A stretch of DNA of 64,000 bases from Desulfocurvibacter africanus subsp. africanus DSM 2603 (GTDB taxonomy: Bacteria; Desulfobacterota; Desulfovibrionia; Desulfovibrionales; Desulfovibrionaceae), in NCBI RefSeq assembly GCF_000422545.1, contig NZ_AULZ01000020.1, positions 1 through 64,000 on the forward strand. The letters are read 5' to 3'. Every line of letters starts with the position of its first letter. Position 1 is the first letter of the stretch. The position numbers and the translations under genes were made by a program. The notes under the pieces were generated by a model. It saw nothing but the letters and a program-made list of their open reading frames with translations. It was not told the origin of the DNA and ran no database searches. Shown here piece by piece: positions 1 to 8,818 of the stretch.

Positions 1-79
1 GCCAATTTGTAGGGTAACTCGTTGCAAGCCTCGGGCTTGCGAAGTTCCTCTATCGGTTCTGAAGAGTCGGGCATGAAAA

Positions 80-110
80 GACCCCCACCAGATGTAGTCT
101 GGTGGGGGTC
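80..110. terminator. Perfect 13-bp hairpin, intrinsic terminator
   Basis: Arms 80-92 and 98-110 pair perfectly around a 5-nt loop (tgtag). A run of four T follows on the leftward strand and a weaker T-run on the rightward strand. It could end leftward transcription from the FkbM-type gene, although a repeat element lies between them, or rightward transcription from a gene outside the window. Confidence 0.75.
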
Positions 111-166
111 TCGTTTATCTCAAGGCAAGCTGGCGGGAGAATGAAAAGGCATAATGGCATGTAGAC

Positions 167-293
167 TAGAGCAGATTGCTTTTAAGACGCCCGCTCCGGC
201 GTTGACGGCGCAAGTGAATTGCGCCTACGCCTGCGCGGCGGCAAGCCATGCCGACGCATGGCTTGCAGAGCATTTTCAAAAGCAAAATGCTCT
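167..293 (+). repeat. MITE-like palindromic repeat, copy 1
   Basis: About 127 bp, bounded by imperfect inverted ends that begin TAGAGCA and finish TGCTCTA, each followed inward by a GCTTTT-type block. Inside are two smaller hairpins: GCGCAA/TTGCGC, and AAGCCATG/CATGGCTT. Four more copies occur in this window at 2574, 46570, 47321 and 50590. No coding capacity is credible. It lies just past the stop codon of the FkbM-type gene. The ends overlap TA dinucleotides, as expected if insertion duplicates TA. Confidence 0.85.
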
Positions 294-358
294 ATTGGAA
301 GCCCCTCTTCACTCGCAAAAAGGCGTCAGACAAGACTCTCAGTATCTTCAGCGCAGTC

Positions 359-1078
359 TTACAGGCGACTGTTCATGTACTTGAGGATGCCCACGTTCTC
401 CCCGCGTTCAAAGTGCTCAAGCAAGACGAAGTCCGCAAGCAGTTCGTGCATTTCCTTTTTGTCCGCCTGGCTGTGATATTCGAGATACACATGCTTGATG
501 CGCTCCAGACGGGACCCAAGGCTCTTCAGTATTTCGATTTCCGAGCCTTCGGTGTCAACCTTGAGGATGTCCACGCAGTCCAGTTGCAGGTCGTCAAAAG
601 CCTTGCCCGCATCGCACACCTGAACTGTTTCCTCGACCAGAGTCGGGCCGAAAGGCTCTCGGGTGGGTTCCTGGTTCGGCTTGAGGGAGCTTTGCCCCGT
701 CTTCACCGGGTTGAGGAAAAGAGTCTGCTCCCCATCATGATCGGACAGGGCGACCGGATGCAGGTGGATATTCGCAAAGGGTGCCGTATTGATCTCCAGG
801 GCTTTGCGCATCAGTCCTGAAGGCTCGAAACAGTGGATCGTGGCGTTGGGGATATTCAGTTTTGCGTAGATGGAGAAAAGCCCCACGTTGGCCCCGATGT
901 CGAGAACAACGACCCGGCCGAAAACCCCTTTGAGTTTGGTCAGCGGGTATTCCTCGCGAAGGAAGATGTCCCCCACCAGAAAGGCCTCGCCTTGGGGCAC
1001 AGTGAGCCTAAGGACGTGGCTTTTGTAGCGGTAGGTGACCTGGATGAAAGGGGCGGCGGAATGCGTCTGGTCGTGCAT
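359..1078 (-). CDS. FkbM-family SAM-dependent methyltransferase
   Basis: A 239-residue protein. A Rossmann motif I (VLDIGANVGLF, residues 58-68) binds S-adenosylmethionine, and the FkbM signature DILKVDTEGSE is at 170-180. The family methylates hydroxyl groups on sugars, lipids or polyketides; the substrate here cannot be read. There is no signal peptide, so it is probably cytoplasmic. The start has a plausible AGGAA ribosome site. It stands alone between a MITE-like repeat downstream and an AT-rich gap upstream. A surface polysaccharide role is possible because two GT9 glycosyltransferases lie 2 kb away, but that is inference. Confidence 0.85.
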   Translation of the reverse strand: MHDQTHSAAPFIQVTYRYKSHVLRLTVPQGEAFLVGDIFLREEYPLTKLKGVFGRVVVLDIGANVGLFSIYAKLNIPNATIHCFEPSGLMRKALEINTAPFANIHLHPVALSDHDGEQTLFLNPVKTGQSSLKPNQEPTREPFGPTLVEETVQVCDAGKAFDDLQLDCVDILKVDTEGSEIEILKSLGSRLERIKHVYLEYHSQADKKEMHELLADFVLLEHFERGENVGILKYMNSRL

Positions 1079-1494
1079 GTGGTTCCTGGGAGGACCTCTT
1101 GTGGTCTACAATGGAAGAAAGGTCGGCATTTTGTCTTATCGGAAGAAAAGGGCGGACCTGAAGAGGTTGCTTTCAGGCTGAAAATACAATTGAAAAACTT
1201 AAGAGTTTTGAAGGATTGTAACACCAGAAGTTGAGGAAGGGCCTTAACATCCCGCTATAACTAACGTATCAATCTGGTGGGAAGATAGCAAAAGAGAGGT
1301 TCCTCTACATTCAATCCTACTACAGCAAGGTTAGCATTAAGTATTATGTCGATGGAGCTTCCGTGTTGTCTATCTTGGAAGCATTGCATTTTGGTCATAG
1401 CTAAATAAGTGTTTGAATATGGCTATGCTTCCATCTGGTAGCCAGACGTTCATTGGATGTCCTACGCCATGTTCACGCGCGCTAGCCAAGGAGC
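1079..1494. other. AT-rich intergenic region, no supported gene
   Basis: This 416-bp gap is richer in A/T than its surroundings and should hold the promoter of the leftward FkbM-type gene. A 63-codon leftward reading frame (1370-1561) runs through part of it and overlaps the end of the neighbouring gene by 67 bp. It has no recognisable domain or good ribosome site, so I do not call it a gene. Confidence 0.5.
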
Positions 1495-2241
1495 TCAATT
1501 CACGAATGTGTGCTTCACGCGTTTCGAGCAAAGAAGATATATAGACCATAAGCCGACCCAAAATAATCTTCCGACCAATGATTCGATTTGCTCTTGAAAC
1601 AAGTGATTGGGTAATCCATGCCGATCAAAATATAAAGCTCTAAGCGCATCAGCGGCTAGTAAAGCGGACCAGCTTCCGATCCACCACGATGATAACCCCT
1701 TGTCTCTTCTGTAGTACAAGAAAACTATATATAAAGTTAAAAATAAATAGGCAAATGCTGGCACATAGAAGATAATTAGATCTGCATTTGTAAGAACTGC
1801 TGACCAGTTAGCTTTGATTTCATTAATGTGAATAAGATTGGCAAATGCACCAAAGGGAGGAAAAAAAATAAAGATTGAAAAAAGATACAGGAGGCCGCCA
1901 AACTTGACCTTACCCTGTGCATCGTATTTAAGTTTGAGGGAACCAATGGTTTTCTCGAATCCCTTCTGTTCTTCCTTGAATTCGCTTTTAGCCTCCAGGT
2001 AAGTGGTGGGGACGGTCGCTCCGGCAAAGGCGAATGAATCTGGCGGTGTCGGAGGTACGTCATCGTGATTGGGAGTCTGCAATGCAGAGAGGGCATAGTC
2101 AGTCTTGTCCGCTGTGGAGTCGATGTCTCGGACTGCCCGTGAAGTGGAAGGCGGCTCCATTGCCTTGTCTATCGTACTTCCGCAACTACGGCAGTAGTTG
2201 TCCTCTTCAAACAGCTTTGCTCCGCAGTTTCCACAGTACAT
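1495..2241 (-). CDS. Zinc-ribbon plus DUF2569 membrane protein
   Basis: The start at 2241 is chosen because GAGGTG sits four bases upstream and the protein then begins directly with a zinc ribbon (CGNCG, then CRSCG about 15 residues later). This gives 248 residues. A Ser/Thr/Pro-rich linker follows the ribbon, then about four hydrophobic segments. The C-terminus (SKRVKHTFV) matches the closing motif of DUF2569 proteins, a family of unknown function in bacterial inner membranes. The longer frame starting at 2355 adds 38 residues without a ribosome site. Base composition is A/T-rich compared with the core genes. Confidence 0.7.
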   Translation of the reverse strand: MYCGNCGAKLFEEDNYCRSCGSTIDKAMEPPSTSRAVRDIDSTADKTDYALSALQTPNHDDVPPTPPDSFAFAGATVPTTYLEAKSEFKEEQKGFEKTIGSLKLKYDAQGKVKFGGLLYLFSIFIFFPPFGAFANLIHINEIKANWSAVLTNADLIIFYVPAFAYLFLTLYIVFLYYRRDKGLSSWWIGSWSALLAADALRALYFDRHGLPNHLFQEQIESLVGRLFWVGLWSIYLLCSKRVKHTFVN

Positions 2242-2450
2242 ATCCACCTCAGTTGCCGGTATGGAGAATTGATTTGTCACACTCTTAAAGCGCATGGCAA
2301 ATAATTGCAACCGGTTATCCTGGCTATGGGAATAGACATCTGGCTCCAGCCCCATCGTTCGACAAGCTGGAACCTGACGCCGAGGACCTTAAAGCAAAAT
2401 GCTTTACGGCGGACAGGATTGCCCAATCCCCCGGAGGATAATTGATAAAG

Positions 2451-2477
2451 CTGGTCCGAAAAGTGCTGGGCAGGTCA
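2451..2477. mobile_element. Orphan end of an IS3-family element
   Basis: The 27-bp segment matches 48385-48411 at 25 positions. At the second site it lies just upstream of a broken orfA start, so it is best read as an IS terminal repeat ending in ...GGTCA. Here only the end survives. To its left is a short open stretch ending SPGG-stop that could be the tail of a lost transposase gene. No intact transposase is present. Confidence 0.5.
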
Positions 2478-2573
2478 CCGGCTTTATGGAAATAAGGAAA
2501 TGAGTACAAAGGTCCAAATCTCACTTTTGGGCTTGATGGCAGAGAGTGAACGCAATCTGATCTTAAAGAGAAC

Positions 2574-2701
2574 TAGTGCGGATTGCTTTTAAGACGCCCG
2601 CTCCAGCGTTGACGGCGCAAGTGAATTGCGCCTACGCCTACGCGGCGGCGAGCCATGCCGAAGCATGGCTCGCAGAGCATTTTCAAAAGCAAAATGCTCT
2701 A
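2574..2701 (+). repeat. MITE-like palindromic repeat, copy 2
   Basis: A 128-bp member of the repeat family described at 167-293. Its left end is slightly degenerate (TAGTGCG instead of TAGAGCA); the right end TGCTCTA is intact. The internal hairpin has become GAGCCATG...CATGGCTC, a compensatory change that keeps the stem paired. It lies about 100 bp beyond the 3' end of the GT9 pair. Confidence 0.85.
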
Positions 2702-2804
2702 AGGCAGGGTTGGCGCGGGTAAGGGAAGCTGGTGTGCGCTGGGAGAGGACAGCATGGCAGCGGGAGGGCAAAGCCCTTCCCGGCTCTTGCGCTGTTCCCC
2801 GTTG

Positions 2805-3881
2805 TTACCTGCGTAAGGGACTGGCCGCCTGTATGAGGGCTCGGTAGACCTCTTCGGGAGTGATCGCGGCCAGGCATTCGCGGCCTCGCACGCAACCGCT
2901 GTCGCCATGCAGGGAGCAGGGGCGGCACGGCAGGGCGCGTTCAAGGACCACGTCATGCTCACCAGAGGGAAAAAAACCCCAAGCTCGCGTGGTGGGACCG
3001 AATAGGGCCGTTACCGGCGTTCCCACGGCCGTGGCCATGTGCATGGGGCCTGAATCGCCCGTGACGCACACGCTGCAGGCTGCAAGCAAGGCGCAGCTTC
3101 CGCGCAGGTCCGAGCCCCCAGTAAGGTCTCTGGCTCCGGCGCGATCGCGCAGAAAAGGCGCTCGGTCTTGGCCGATTACGATCCAATCCCAACCGCCGTC
3201 CTCCAGCAGATCCACTAGGCGGAACCAATTCTCGTGGGGCCAAGCCTTTGCCGCGTGGGTGGCGTAGGGATGCAGGGCCGCTAGTGGGCGTTCGCCGTTA
3301 CTCACGCCTCGTTCCAGAAGGAATATGCGCGCCTGCGCCAACTCGCGCTCCTGCAGGAATATCTTGGGTCGCAGTTGTTCGGCGGACGGCGGCGGAGTGT
3401 CCAGGGCCATGGCATAGCGCTGGGGCACACTGTTCCGGGCAAGTTTGCCGCCGGCCCAGTCAAATCGGCCCAGGCGGTAGAGTCTGCGCAGCAGGGAGTG
3501 CTTGGGGTAACGCCTGACCTGACCCTTCCACAAGGAGGCCAAGAGCAGCGAACGGCCGGTGCCGTGCAGATCCACGAGCATGCGGTCGCCGTAGGTCTTC
3601 GCTAGCTCGTTGGCGGTCCTGAACCAGCATTCAAGTCCTTGGGGGGTAATGCCCACCACGCGTTCCACGGCCGGATGATGCTTGAAGAGCTTGGCAAAAG
3701 CCTCGCGGGTGATGACCGTGAAACGCAGATTGTGCCTTCTGTGCCACCAATCGAGCACGCCCGTGGTGAGCACCACGTCGCCCAGGGCGCTCAGGCGGAA
3801 CACGGCGGCTTGCGTTGACTCGATCACATGCCCGGCCTCTGAATCGGCTTCGTGCACGGTAACGCGTCCTGGCACGCTCAC
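2805..3881 (-). CDS. Glycosyltransferase family 9 (heptosyltransferase-like)
   Basis: A 358-residue protein if started at the GTG at 3881, whose GTGA overlaps the stop of the upstream gene by four bases. The N-terminus carries RLSALGDVVLT, the acceptor-side loop of ADP-heptose transferases. VTGDSGPMH near residue 273 is the nucleotide-sugar binding signature of GT9. A Cys-rich PCRPC..C..C patch near the C-terminus also occurs in the neighbour. The family adds heptose to the inner core of lipopolysaccharide at the cytoplasmic face of the inner membrane. A frame extended to 3920 would overlap the upstream gene by 43 bp and is less likely. Confidence 0.85.
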   Translation of the reverse strand: MSVPGRVTVHEADSEAGHVIESTQAAVFRLSALGDVVLTTGVLDWWHRRHNLRFTVITREAFAKLFKHHPAVERVVGITPQGLECWFRTANELAKTYGDRMLVDLHGTGRSLLLASLWKGQVRRYPKHSLLRRLYRLGRFDWAGGKLARNSVPQRYAMALDTPPPSAEQLRPKIFLQERELAQARIFLLERGVSNGERPLAALHPYATHAAKAWPHENWFRLVDLLEDGGWDWIVIGQDRAPFLRDRAGARDLTGGSDLRGSCALLAACSVCVTGDSGPMHMATAVGTPVTALFGPTTRAWGFFPSGEHDVVLERALPCRPCSLHGDSGCVRGRECLAAITPEEVYRALIQAASPLRR

Positions 3882-4945
3882 GTTGTCTCCTCGGCCAGGA
3901 CTTGGCGCACGGCCTGCCAAGCATTTTCAGGCGTTATGCGTGCCATGCACTCGTGATGGCTTTTCGGGCATTGCTGATGACCGTGCAGGCCACAGGGGCG
4001 ACAATCCAGATCGACCTCCAGCACTCGCGAGCGCGGACCCATGGGGTAGAAACCGAAGCGCTCCACTGTCGGGCCGAACAAAGCAACGACCGGAACGTGC
4101 TGGATCCAGGCCAGGTGCATGGGACCCGAATCGTTGCTCACGTACACCGATAAGCGCGCCAGATAGGCAGCCAGGGCGGGCAAATTGAGCTTGCCGGAGA
4201 GGTTGATTACCGCCTTGTCCGTGCCGTGTCGCGCTTCCGTCACGACCTGGGCGGCCATGGCTTCCTCGCCCGGCCCGGCAAAGACAATGACGCGCAGGCC
4301 ATGCTCTACGGCCAGGTCAAGCAGACGGGCGTAATGCGTGGCCGGCCAACGCTTGGTGGGCCAGACGCTGCCGGGATGCAGTCCGATCACATGCGTTGCC
4401 TGGCTATCCAAGCCATGCTCCCGCCAAAAGCGAGCCGCGTCCTCCACGGCCTTGGCCGGTGGGGTGAAATGCGGCCAATTCTCACCGGCTGTAATGCCCA
4501 GGGGGATAAGCAATCGGTTCAGGCGCTCGATTTCATGGGCCTGCCCGAAGCGGCGATCGATTACTTTGGTGTAGGACAGACGATTGAACCAAGGCGTGGA
4601 ATAGCCGATGCGCACGGGCGCCCCCACGGCCTTGGCCACAAGCGCGCTACGCAGGCTGCGATGGCTCGAGATCCACAGGTCGAAACCCATGGGCCGTAAG
4701 GCCTTGCCGTAGCGCCAGGCTCCGGGCAGCCCGCCCTGCGTGCCGCGCTTATCGAATTCATGCACACCGGCCAAGTAGGGCAAGCCGGCATAAAGCGCGC
4801 CGAATCCCCGGCGCACGAAGAAATGGATGCGCGCGACGGGATATGCTTCGGCAAGGGCCTGCAGGAGCGGCAGCGTCAACACGCTGTCCCCCAGGTAGGC
4901 GGTCTGCCACACGCCGATGGTCTGGAAAGTGGTATTGGTCATCAT
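3878..4945 (-). CDS. Glycosyltransferase family 9 (heptosyltransferase II-like)
   Basis: A 355-residue protein (354 if the second ATG at 4942 is used; neither has a strong ribosome site). It has the GT9 hallmarks: GVWQTAYLGDSVLTLPLL at the N-terminus, HPGSVWPTKRW in the middle and VSNDSGPMHLA in the C-terminal domain. The family transfers ADP-heptose during lipopolysaccharide core assembly; WaaF is the nearest familiar relative, but the exact acceptor is not readable. It is the first gene of a two-gene coupled operon with a second GT9 enzyme, suggesting successive heptose additions. Confidence 0.85.
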   Translation of the reverse strand: MMTNTTFQTIGVWQTAYLGDSVLTLPLLQALAEAYPVARIHFFVRRGFGALYAGLPYLAGVHEFDKRGTQGGLPGAWRYGKALRPMGFDLWISSHRSLRSALVAKAVGAPVRIGYSTPWFNRLSYTKVIDRRFGQAHEIERLNRLLIPLGITAGENWPHFTPPAKAVEDAARFWREHGLDSQATHVIGLHPGSVWPTKRWPATHYARLLDLAVEHGLRVIVFAGPGEEAMAAQVVTEARHGTDKAVINLSGKLNLPALAAYLARLSVYVSNDSGPMHLAWIQHVPVVALFGPTVERFGFYPMGPRSRVLEVDLDCRPCGLHGHQQCPKSHHECMARITPENAWQAVRQVLAEETT

Positions 4946-5106
4946 GTCCAGGGCAAATCAATGCGGCAGATGGCCTGGCGAGTCAAGCGCGTCCACCCAA
5001 GGGCGACTTGCGATGGGCAAGGCCATTTGGTAGTAAGATCAAGATTACCCCACACGGGGCGAAGCGTTTCTAACCACCAACCGCCAAGGCGGTTCCACAC
5101 AGCATC

Positions 5107-6204
5107 ATGTTTGAGCTTATTATGGCCATGGGCCTGGCCGCAGGCATATCGTTCGTATGTTCATTAAGCGAGGCGGCCCTGTATTCCGTGCCTTGGAGCA
5201 GGATAGAGGATCTGCGCAGACAGAAAAAAAAATCGGGCGAGATTCTATTCCAGTTCCGCGAGCACATCGAGCGCCCCATAACCGCCATTTTGACCCTGAA
5301 CACCATCGCCAATACCGCAGGGGCCTCCATAGCCGGAGCAGCCGCGGCCGAGGTCTTCGGAGCCGAATCGCTGCCTCTGTTCGTGGTTGTCTTCACCGTG
5401 ATCATCCTTATTTTTTCCGAAATCATCCCCAAGACGCTGGGGGTCAGTTATACGCGGACCGTTGCGCCGCTGCTTACCGGCCCTATAAGTATCATGATCC
5501 TGACCACTGCTCCGCTCATCTGGGCCCTTGGTTTGCCGGCACGGCTCGGCAAGCGCAGGAAGCGTGGGCCACAGACCACGGAGGACGACATCCGGGCCAC
5601 GGTCAGCCTGGTGCGCAAGGCCGGACTCATCAAGCCTTACGAGGAGTTGTCCATCCGCAACATTCTGTCCCTGGATCAGAAGAGCGTCGAGCAGACCATG
5701 ACTCCGCGCACTGTGGTCTTTTCCCTGCCTGCGGAATTGACGGTGGCCCAGGCCCGGGCGACTACCAAGCTCTGGCCGCACAGCCGCATCCCGGTATATG
5801 AAGGTGAGGACCGCGAGGACATTGTCGGCCTGGTGTATCGGCGAGAGCTGCTGGAAGCCTTGGCCAACGACCAGGACGACCTGCGCCTGGAGCAGATGAT
5901 GAAACCCGTGGAGTTCGTCCAGGAAACCACGACCCTGGACAAAGTACTCAATAAGTTCTTAGAATCCAGAAACCATCTTTTGGTGGTTTTGGACGAGTAT
6001 GGCGGCCTTTCGGGAGTAATCTCCCTGGAGGACGTGCTTGAAGAGATACTAGGCAAAGAGATTGTGGACGAGACCGATCAGGTCGTCGACATGAGAGAGT
6101 TGGCGCGGTCGCGCAAGGAAAGCCTGGTGCGCGGTACCGGCCGCGAGCCTGATGGGCGCTCGGCGCAACGAGAAGAGACACCCCCCTCTATGGAGGTTCC
6201 ATGA
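5107..6204 (+). CDS. CNNM/DUF21 membrane protein with CBS domains
   Basis: A 365-residue protein with an N-terminal DUF21 membrane domain (about four hydrophobic segments, residues 1-150, containing FSEIIPKTLG) and a pair of CBS domains (roughly 190-330, ending with VLDEYGGLSGVISLEDVLEEI). The C-terminal CorC/HlyC domain common in this family is absent; the protein ends in a polar tail. Relatives are implicated in Mg2+/Co2+ transport, and the old name 'hemolysin' is misleading. Its stop overlaps the ccmE start as ATGA, so the two are co-translated. No link to haem export is known. Confidence 0.85.
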   Translation: MFELIMAMGLAAGISFVCSLSEAALYSVPWSRIEDLRRQKKKSGEILFQFREHIERPITAILTLNTIANTAGASIAGAAAAEVFGAESLPLFVVVFTVIILIFSEIIPKTLGVSYTRTVAPLLTGPISIMILTTAPLIWALGLPARLGKRRKRGPQTTEDDIRATVSLVRKAGLIKPYEELSIRNILSLDQKSVEQTMTPRTVVFSLPAELTVAQARATTKLWPHSRIPVYEGEDREDIVGLVYRRELLEALANDQDDLRLEQMMKPVEFVQETTTLDKVLNKFLESRNHLLVVLDEYGGLSGVISLEDVLEEILGKEIVDETDQVVDMRELARSRKESLVRGTGREPDGRSAQREETPPSMEVP

Positions 6205-6617
6205 ATAACGCCAAGGGCGGCAAGGGCATCTACATCGCGGCCCTCTTATTGTTTCTTGGTGGACTCGGCTATTTGCTGTACTCCGGTCTGTCCGGAGGCA
6301 GCGTGTACTTCCTGAATGTATCCGAGGCCTTGGCCATGGAGACTGGAAAACTGTCTCAAGCCAGGCTTTTCGGCACCGTGGCCGCCGATGGTTTGCACTC
6401 CAAGGACGGCAGTCTGGGCGTGGTTTTCCAGCTTGTGGACAAGGATGACGCGAGCAAGCGCATCCGGGTTGATTACGGAGGAGCCGTGCCGGATACGTTC
6501 AAGCCGGGAGTGGAGGTCATTGTCGAAGGCGGCCTCGATCCTCAGTCGCAAGTGTTTTCGGCCTCGATGCTGATGACCAAGTGTCCCTCCAAGTACGAGA
6601 AAGAGAACCGGGGCTAG
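6201..6617 (+). CDS. ccmE: CcmE haem chaperone, Cys-type
   Basis: A 138-residue periplasmic haem chaperone: an N-terminal anchor (residues 10-30) followed by an OB-fold domain. Classical CcmE holds haem through a histidine in an HxxxY motif. Here the equivalent stretch is CPSKY (Cys128, Tyr132), so the haem ligand is cysteine. This CxxxY form is known from Desulfovibrio and archaea, in Ccm systems without CcmG and CcmH. The ATG overlaps the stop of the upstream CBS gene. A 265-bp gap with no visible gene separates it from ccmF. Confidence 0.93.
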   Translation: MNNAKGGKGIYIAALLLFLGGLGYLLYSGLSGGSVYFLNVSEALAMETGKLSQARLFGTVAADGLHSKDGSLGVVFQLVDKDDASKRIRVDYGGAVPDTFKPGVEVIVEGGLDPQSQVFSASMLMTKCPSKYEKENRG

Positions 6618-6882
6618 CCCGCGCCCAGACGGTTTTCGATGTTCTCGCTACGGGGCTTTGCACCCACGGATTGCGTGGAGTCAGGGCATATTGAACCTGA
6701 CGGACAAGTATGGGGAATGCAGATCCTTCCTCAATCTATTGCAAGCCCTGTTACGGCATTCCACGTTTGCGTTTCATGCTGTGTCTGATACCGAACTCCA
6801 CCGGGACCAAACGGCCTGGTTGAGTTTATCCTCGGAGCAGTCTATCTTCCCCACGCCCTGAAATCTTTCCGATGGAGCGCGC

Positions 6883-8793
6883 ATGATTCTCGTAGCCTAC
6901 TGGAGCCTGCTGTTCTGCCTGCTGCTAAGTCTGTTCGCTGGCGCTGCCGCGGCCTACCAGGCTTGGCAGGGTAAGGGAGAAGGCCTTGTCGTTCTGGAGT
7001 ATGCCCACCATGCCGTGGCCGCCGTGCTGACCGTGGCCTCGGCAATCCTGTTTGCCGCCTTCGTGGGCAAGGATTTTTCCTTCAAGTACGTGGCCGAATA
7101 CTCGAACTCGGTGTTACCCCTGTTCTACTCCGTGACCGCCTTCTGGGCCGGACAAGAGGGTTCGCTGCTCTTCTGGGCCTGGACCGTGGCGCTCATGGGC
7201 TCGGTCTTCCCGCTTACCAAGAACTATCGTGAACTGGCCGGGCAGACGCGCGTATTGTACTGGCTGTTCTTCTTCCTGGTGCAAGGCTTCTTTATGTTGG
7301 CTCTCACCAACTGGAACAACCCGTTCATCGAGTTCTCTCCTGCGCCGGCCGACGGTCGCGGACTGAATCCTTTATTGCAGAATCCAGGAATGATCTTCCA
7401 CCCCCCGCTGCTCTTCCTGGGCTACGGCGGCTTCACGATTCCCGCATGTCTTGCCTTGGCGGCTTGGCTCACGGGTGAGCGCCGCTCCTGGTTGGACATG
7501 GGCCGCAACTGGGCCATTCTGTCCTGGATATTTCTCACGGCGGGCATCGTGCTAGGTGCCTGGTGGTCCTATATGGAGCTGGGTTGGGGAGGATACTGGG
7601 CTTGGGATCCGGTTGAAAACGCCTCTCTCATTCCATGGTTGTCGGCCACGGCCTTCCTGCATACCGCGCTCATCGAGGAACGCCGCGGGGCGCTCAGGCG
7701 CACCAACGTAGTCCTGGTCACGGTCACTCTGGTGCTATGCTACTTCGCCACCTACCTCGTGCGTAGCGGCGTCGTGCAGTCCCTGCACGCCTTCGGAGCC
7801 GGAGGTATCGGTGGGCCGTTGCTCGCGTTCATCGCCTCCGGGCTGATCATGACTGCGCTGGTGGTTGCTGTCGGCCGTGGCGAGATGGGACGGGAGCTTT
7901 CCGGCCTATACAGCAGGCCCGGCTTCCTGGTGCTCACGGCTTGGCTTCTGCTGGCCATTGGCGGCGTCATCCTCATGGGCACCATGTGGCCGGTCATCAG
8001 CTCACTGTGGAGCTCCCAGCCCATAGGTCTCGATGCGCACTTCTACAACCGCGTGACCTTGCCGCTCTTCCTGGGTATCGCCGCCCTGTTGCTCGTCTGC
8101 CCCTGGCTGCAGTGGAGAGAAGGGCTCCGCGACAGGCGCGGCCTGGGTATCGCCGTCGGCGTGTTCGTTGCGGCCATCGTGGCATTAGCGCTGGGAGGCA
8201 TGACCAAGCCCCTGGCCATGGCAGGTACTGGACTGGCAGCGGCATGTCTGGCTGGCGTGGTACTGGTCGTGGCCCTTGATGCCAGCGTGCGGAGACGCCG
8301 CTCTTCCTTGGGCGCTTGGGGCGTGCATTTCGGCCTGGGACTCGTCGTGTTGGGAGTGGCTGTGTCGGGACCGTACCAGTTCAGCCGGGAAGCCGTGCTT
8401 CAGCCCGGCGCCTCCATGGACATGGGCGGCTATACAATGATCTACGAAGGATTCGAGGAACGCAGCAGCGAGGCCATGATCCTGGTGGAAGCCAAGGTTC
8501 GGGTCGAGCAGGGCGGTGAGCTAGTGGGCATGCTCAGGCCCCAGCGCCGTCTGTACCAGAGTTTCGATCAGCCCTTCGCCGAGGTCTCAACGGTTTTCTC
8601 TCTTGGCACGGAAGTCTATGCCACTCTGCTGGGCGTGACTCAGCAGGGCGCGGCCAGCCTCAAGTTCAGTTTGCATCCGCTGGTCAACTGGATCTGGATT
8701 GGCGGCACGCTCATGTGCCTGGCCGGATTCCTGGCTCTGCGCAGCAGATCCGGACGCCCTGACGACGCCCCGACGCAGCGGGAGCAAATGTGA
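6883..8793 (+). CDS. ccmF: CcmF cytochrome c haem lyase subunit
   Basis: A 636-residue polytopic membrane protein. The tryptophan-rich haem-handling WWD domain is visible around residues 230-245 (GGYWAWDPVENAS), along with flanking segments typical of CcmF (AGQEGSLLFW, NPGMIFHPPLLFLGY). CcmF takes haem from CcmE and attaches it to apocytochrome c on the periplasmic side. Length and order of motifs are normal for the family. A short gap of 25 bp leads into ccmA. Confidence 0.95.
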   Translation: MILVAYWSLLFCLLLSLFAGAAAAYQAWQGKGEGLVVLEYAHHAVAAVLTVASAILFAAFVGKDFSFKYVAEYSNSVLPLFYSVTAFWAGQEGSLLFWAWTVALMGSVFPLTKNYRELAGQTRVLYWLFFFLVQGFFMLALTNWNNPFIEFSPAPADGRGLNPLLQNPGMIFHPPLLFLGYGGFTIPACLALAAWLTGERRSWLDMGRNWAILSWIFLTAGIVLGAWWSYMELGWGGYWAWDPVENASLIPWLSATAFLHTALIEERRGALRRTNVVLVTVTLVLCYFATYLVRSGVVQSLHAFGAGGIGGPLLAFIASGLIMTALVVAVGRGEMGRELSGLYSRPGFLVLTAWLLLAIGGVILMGTMWPVISSLWSSQPIGLDAHFYNRVTLPLFLGIAALLLVCPWLQWREGLRDRRGLGIAVGVFVAAIVALALGGMTKPLAMAGTGLAAACLAGVVLVVALDASVRRRRSSLGAWGVHFGLGLVVLGVAVSGPYQFSREAVLQPGASMDMGGYTMIYEGFEERSSEAMILVEAKVRVEQGGELVGMLRPQRRLYQSFDQPFAEVSTVFSLGTEVYATLLGVTQQGAASLKFSLHPLVNWIWIGGTLMCLAGFLALRSRSGRPDDAPTQREQM

Positions 8794-8818
8794 ACCCAGC
8801 TTTGAGATCGGAGCCTGC

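Noticed and set aside
1370-1561. 63-codon leftward reading frame after the DUF2569 gene
   Set aside because: It overlaps the gene by 67 bp, has no clear ribosome site and no recognised domain.
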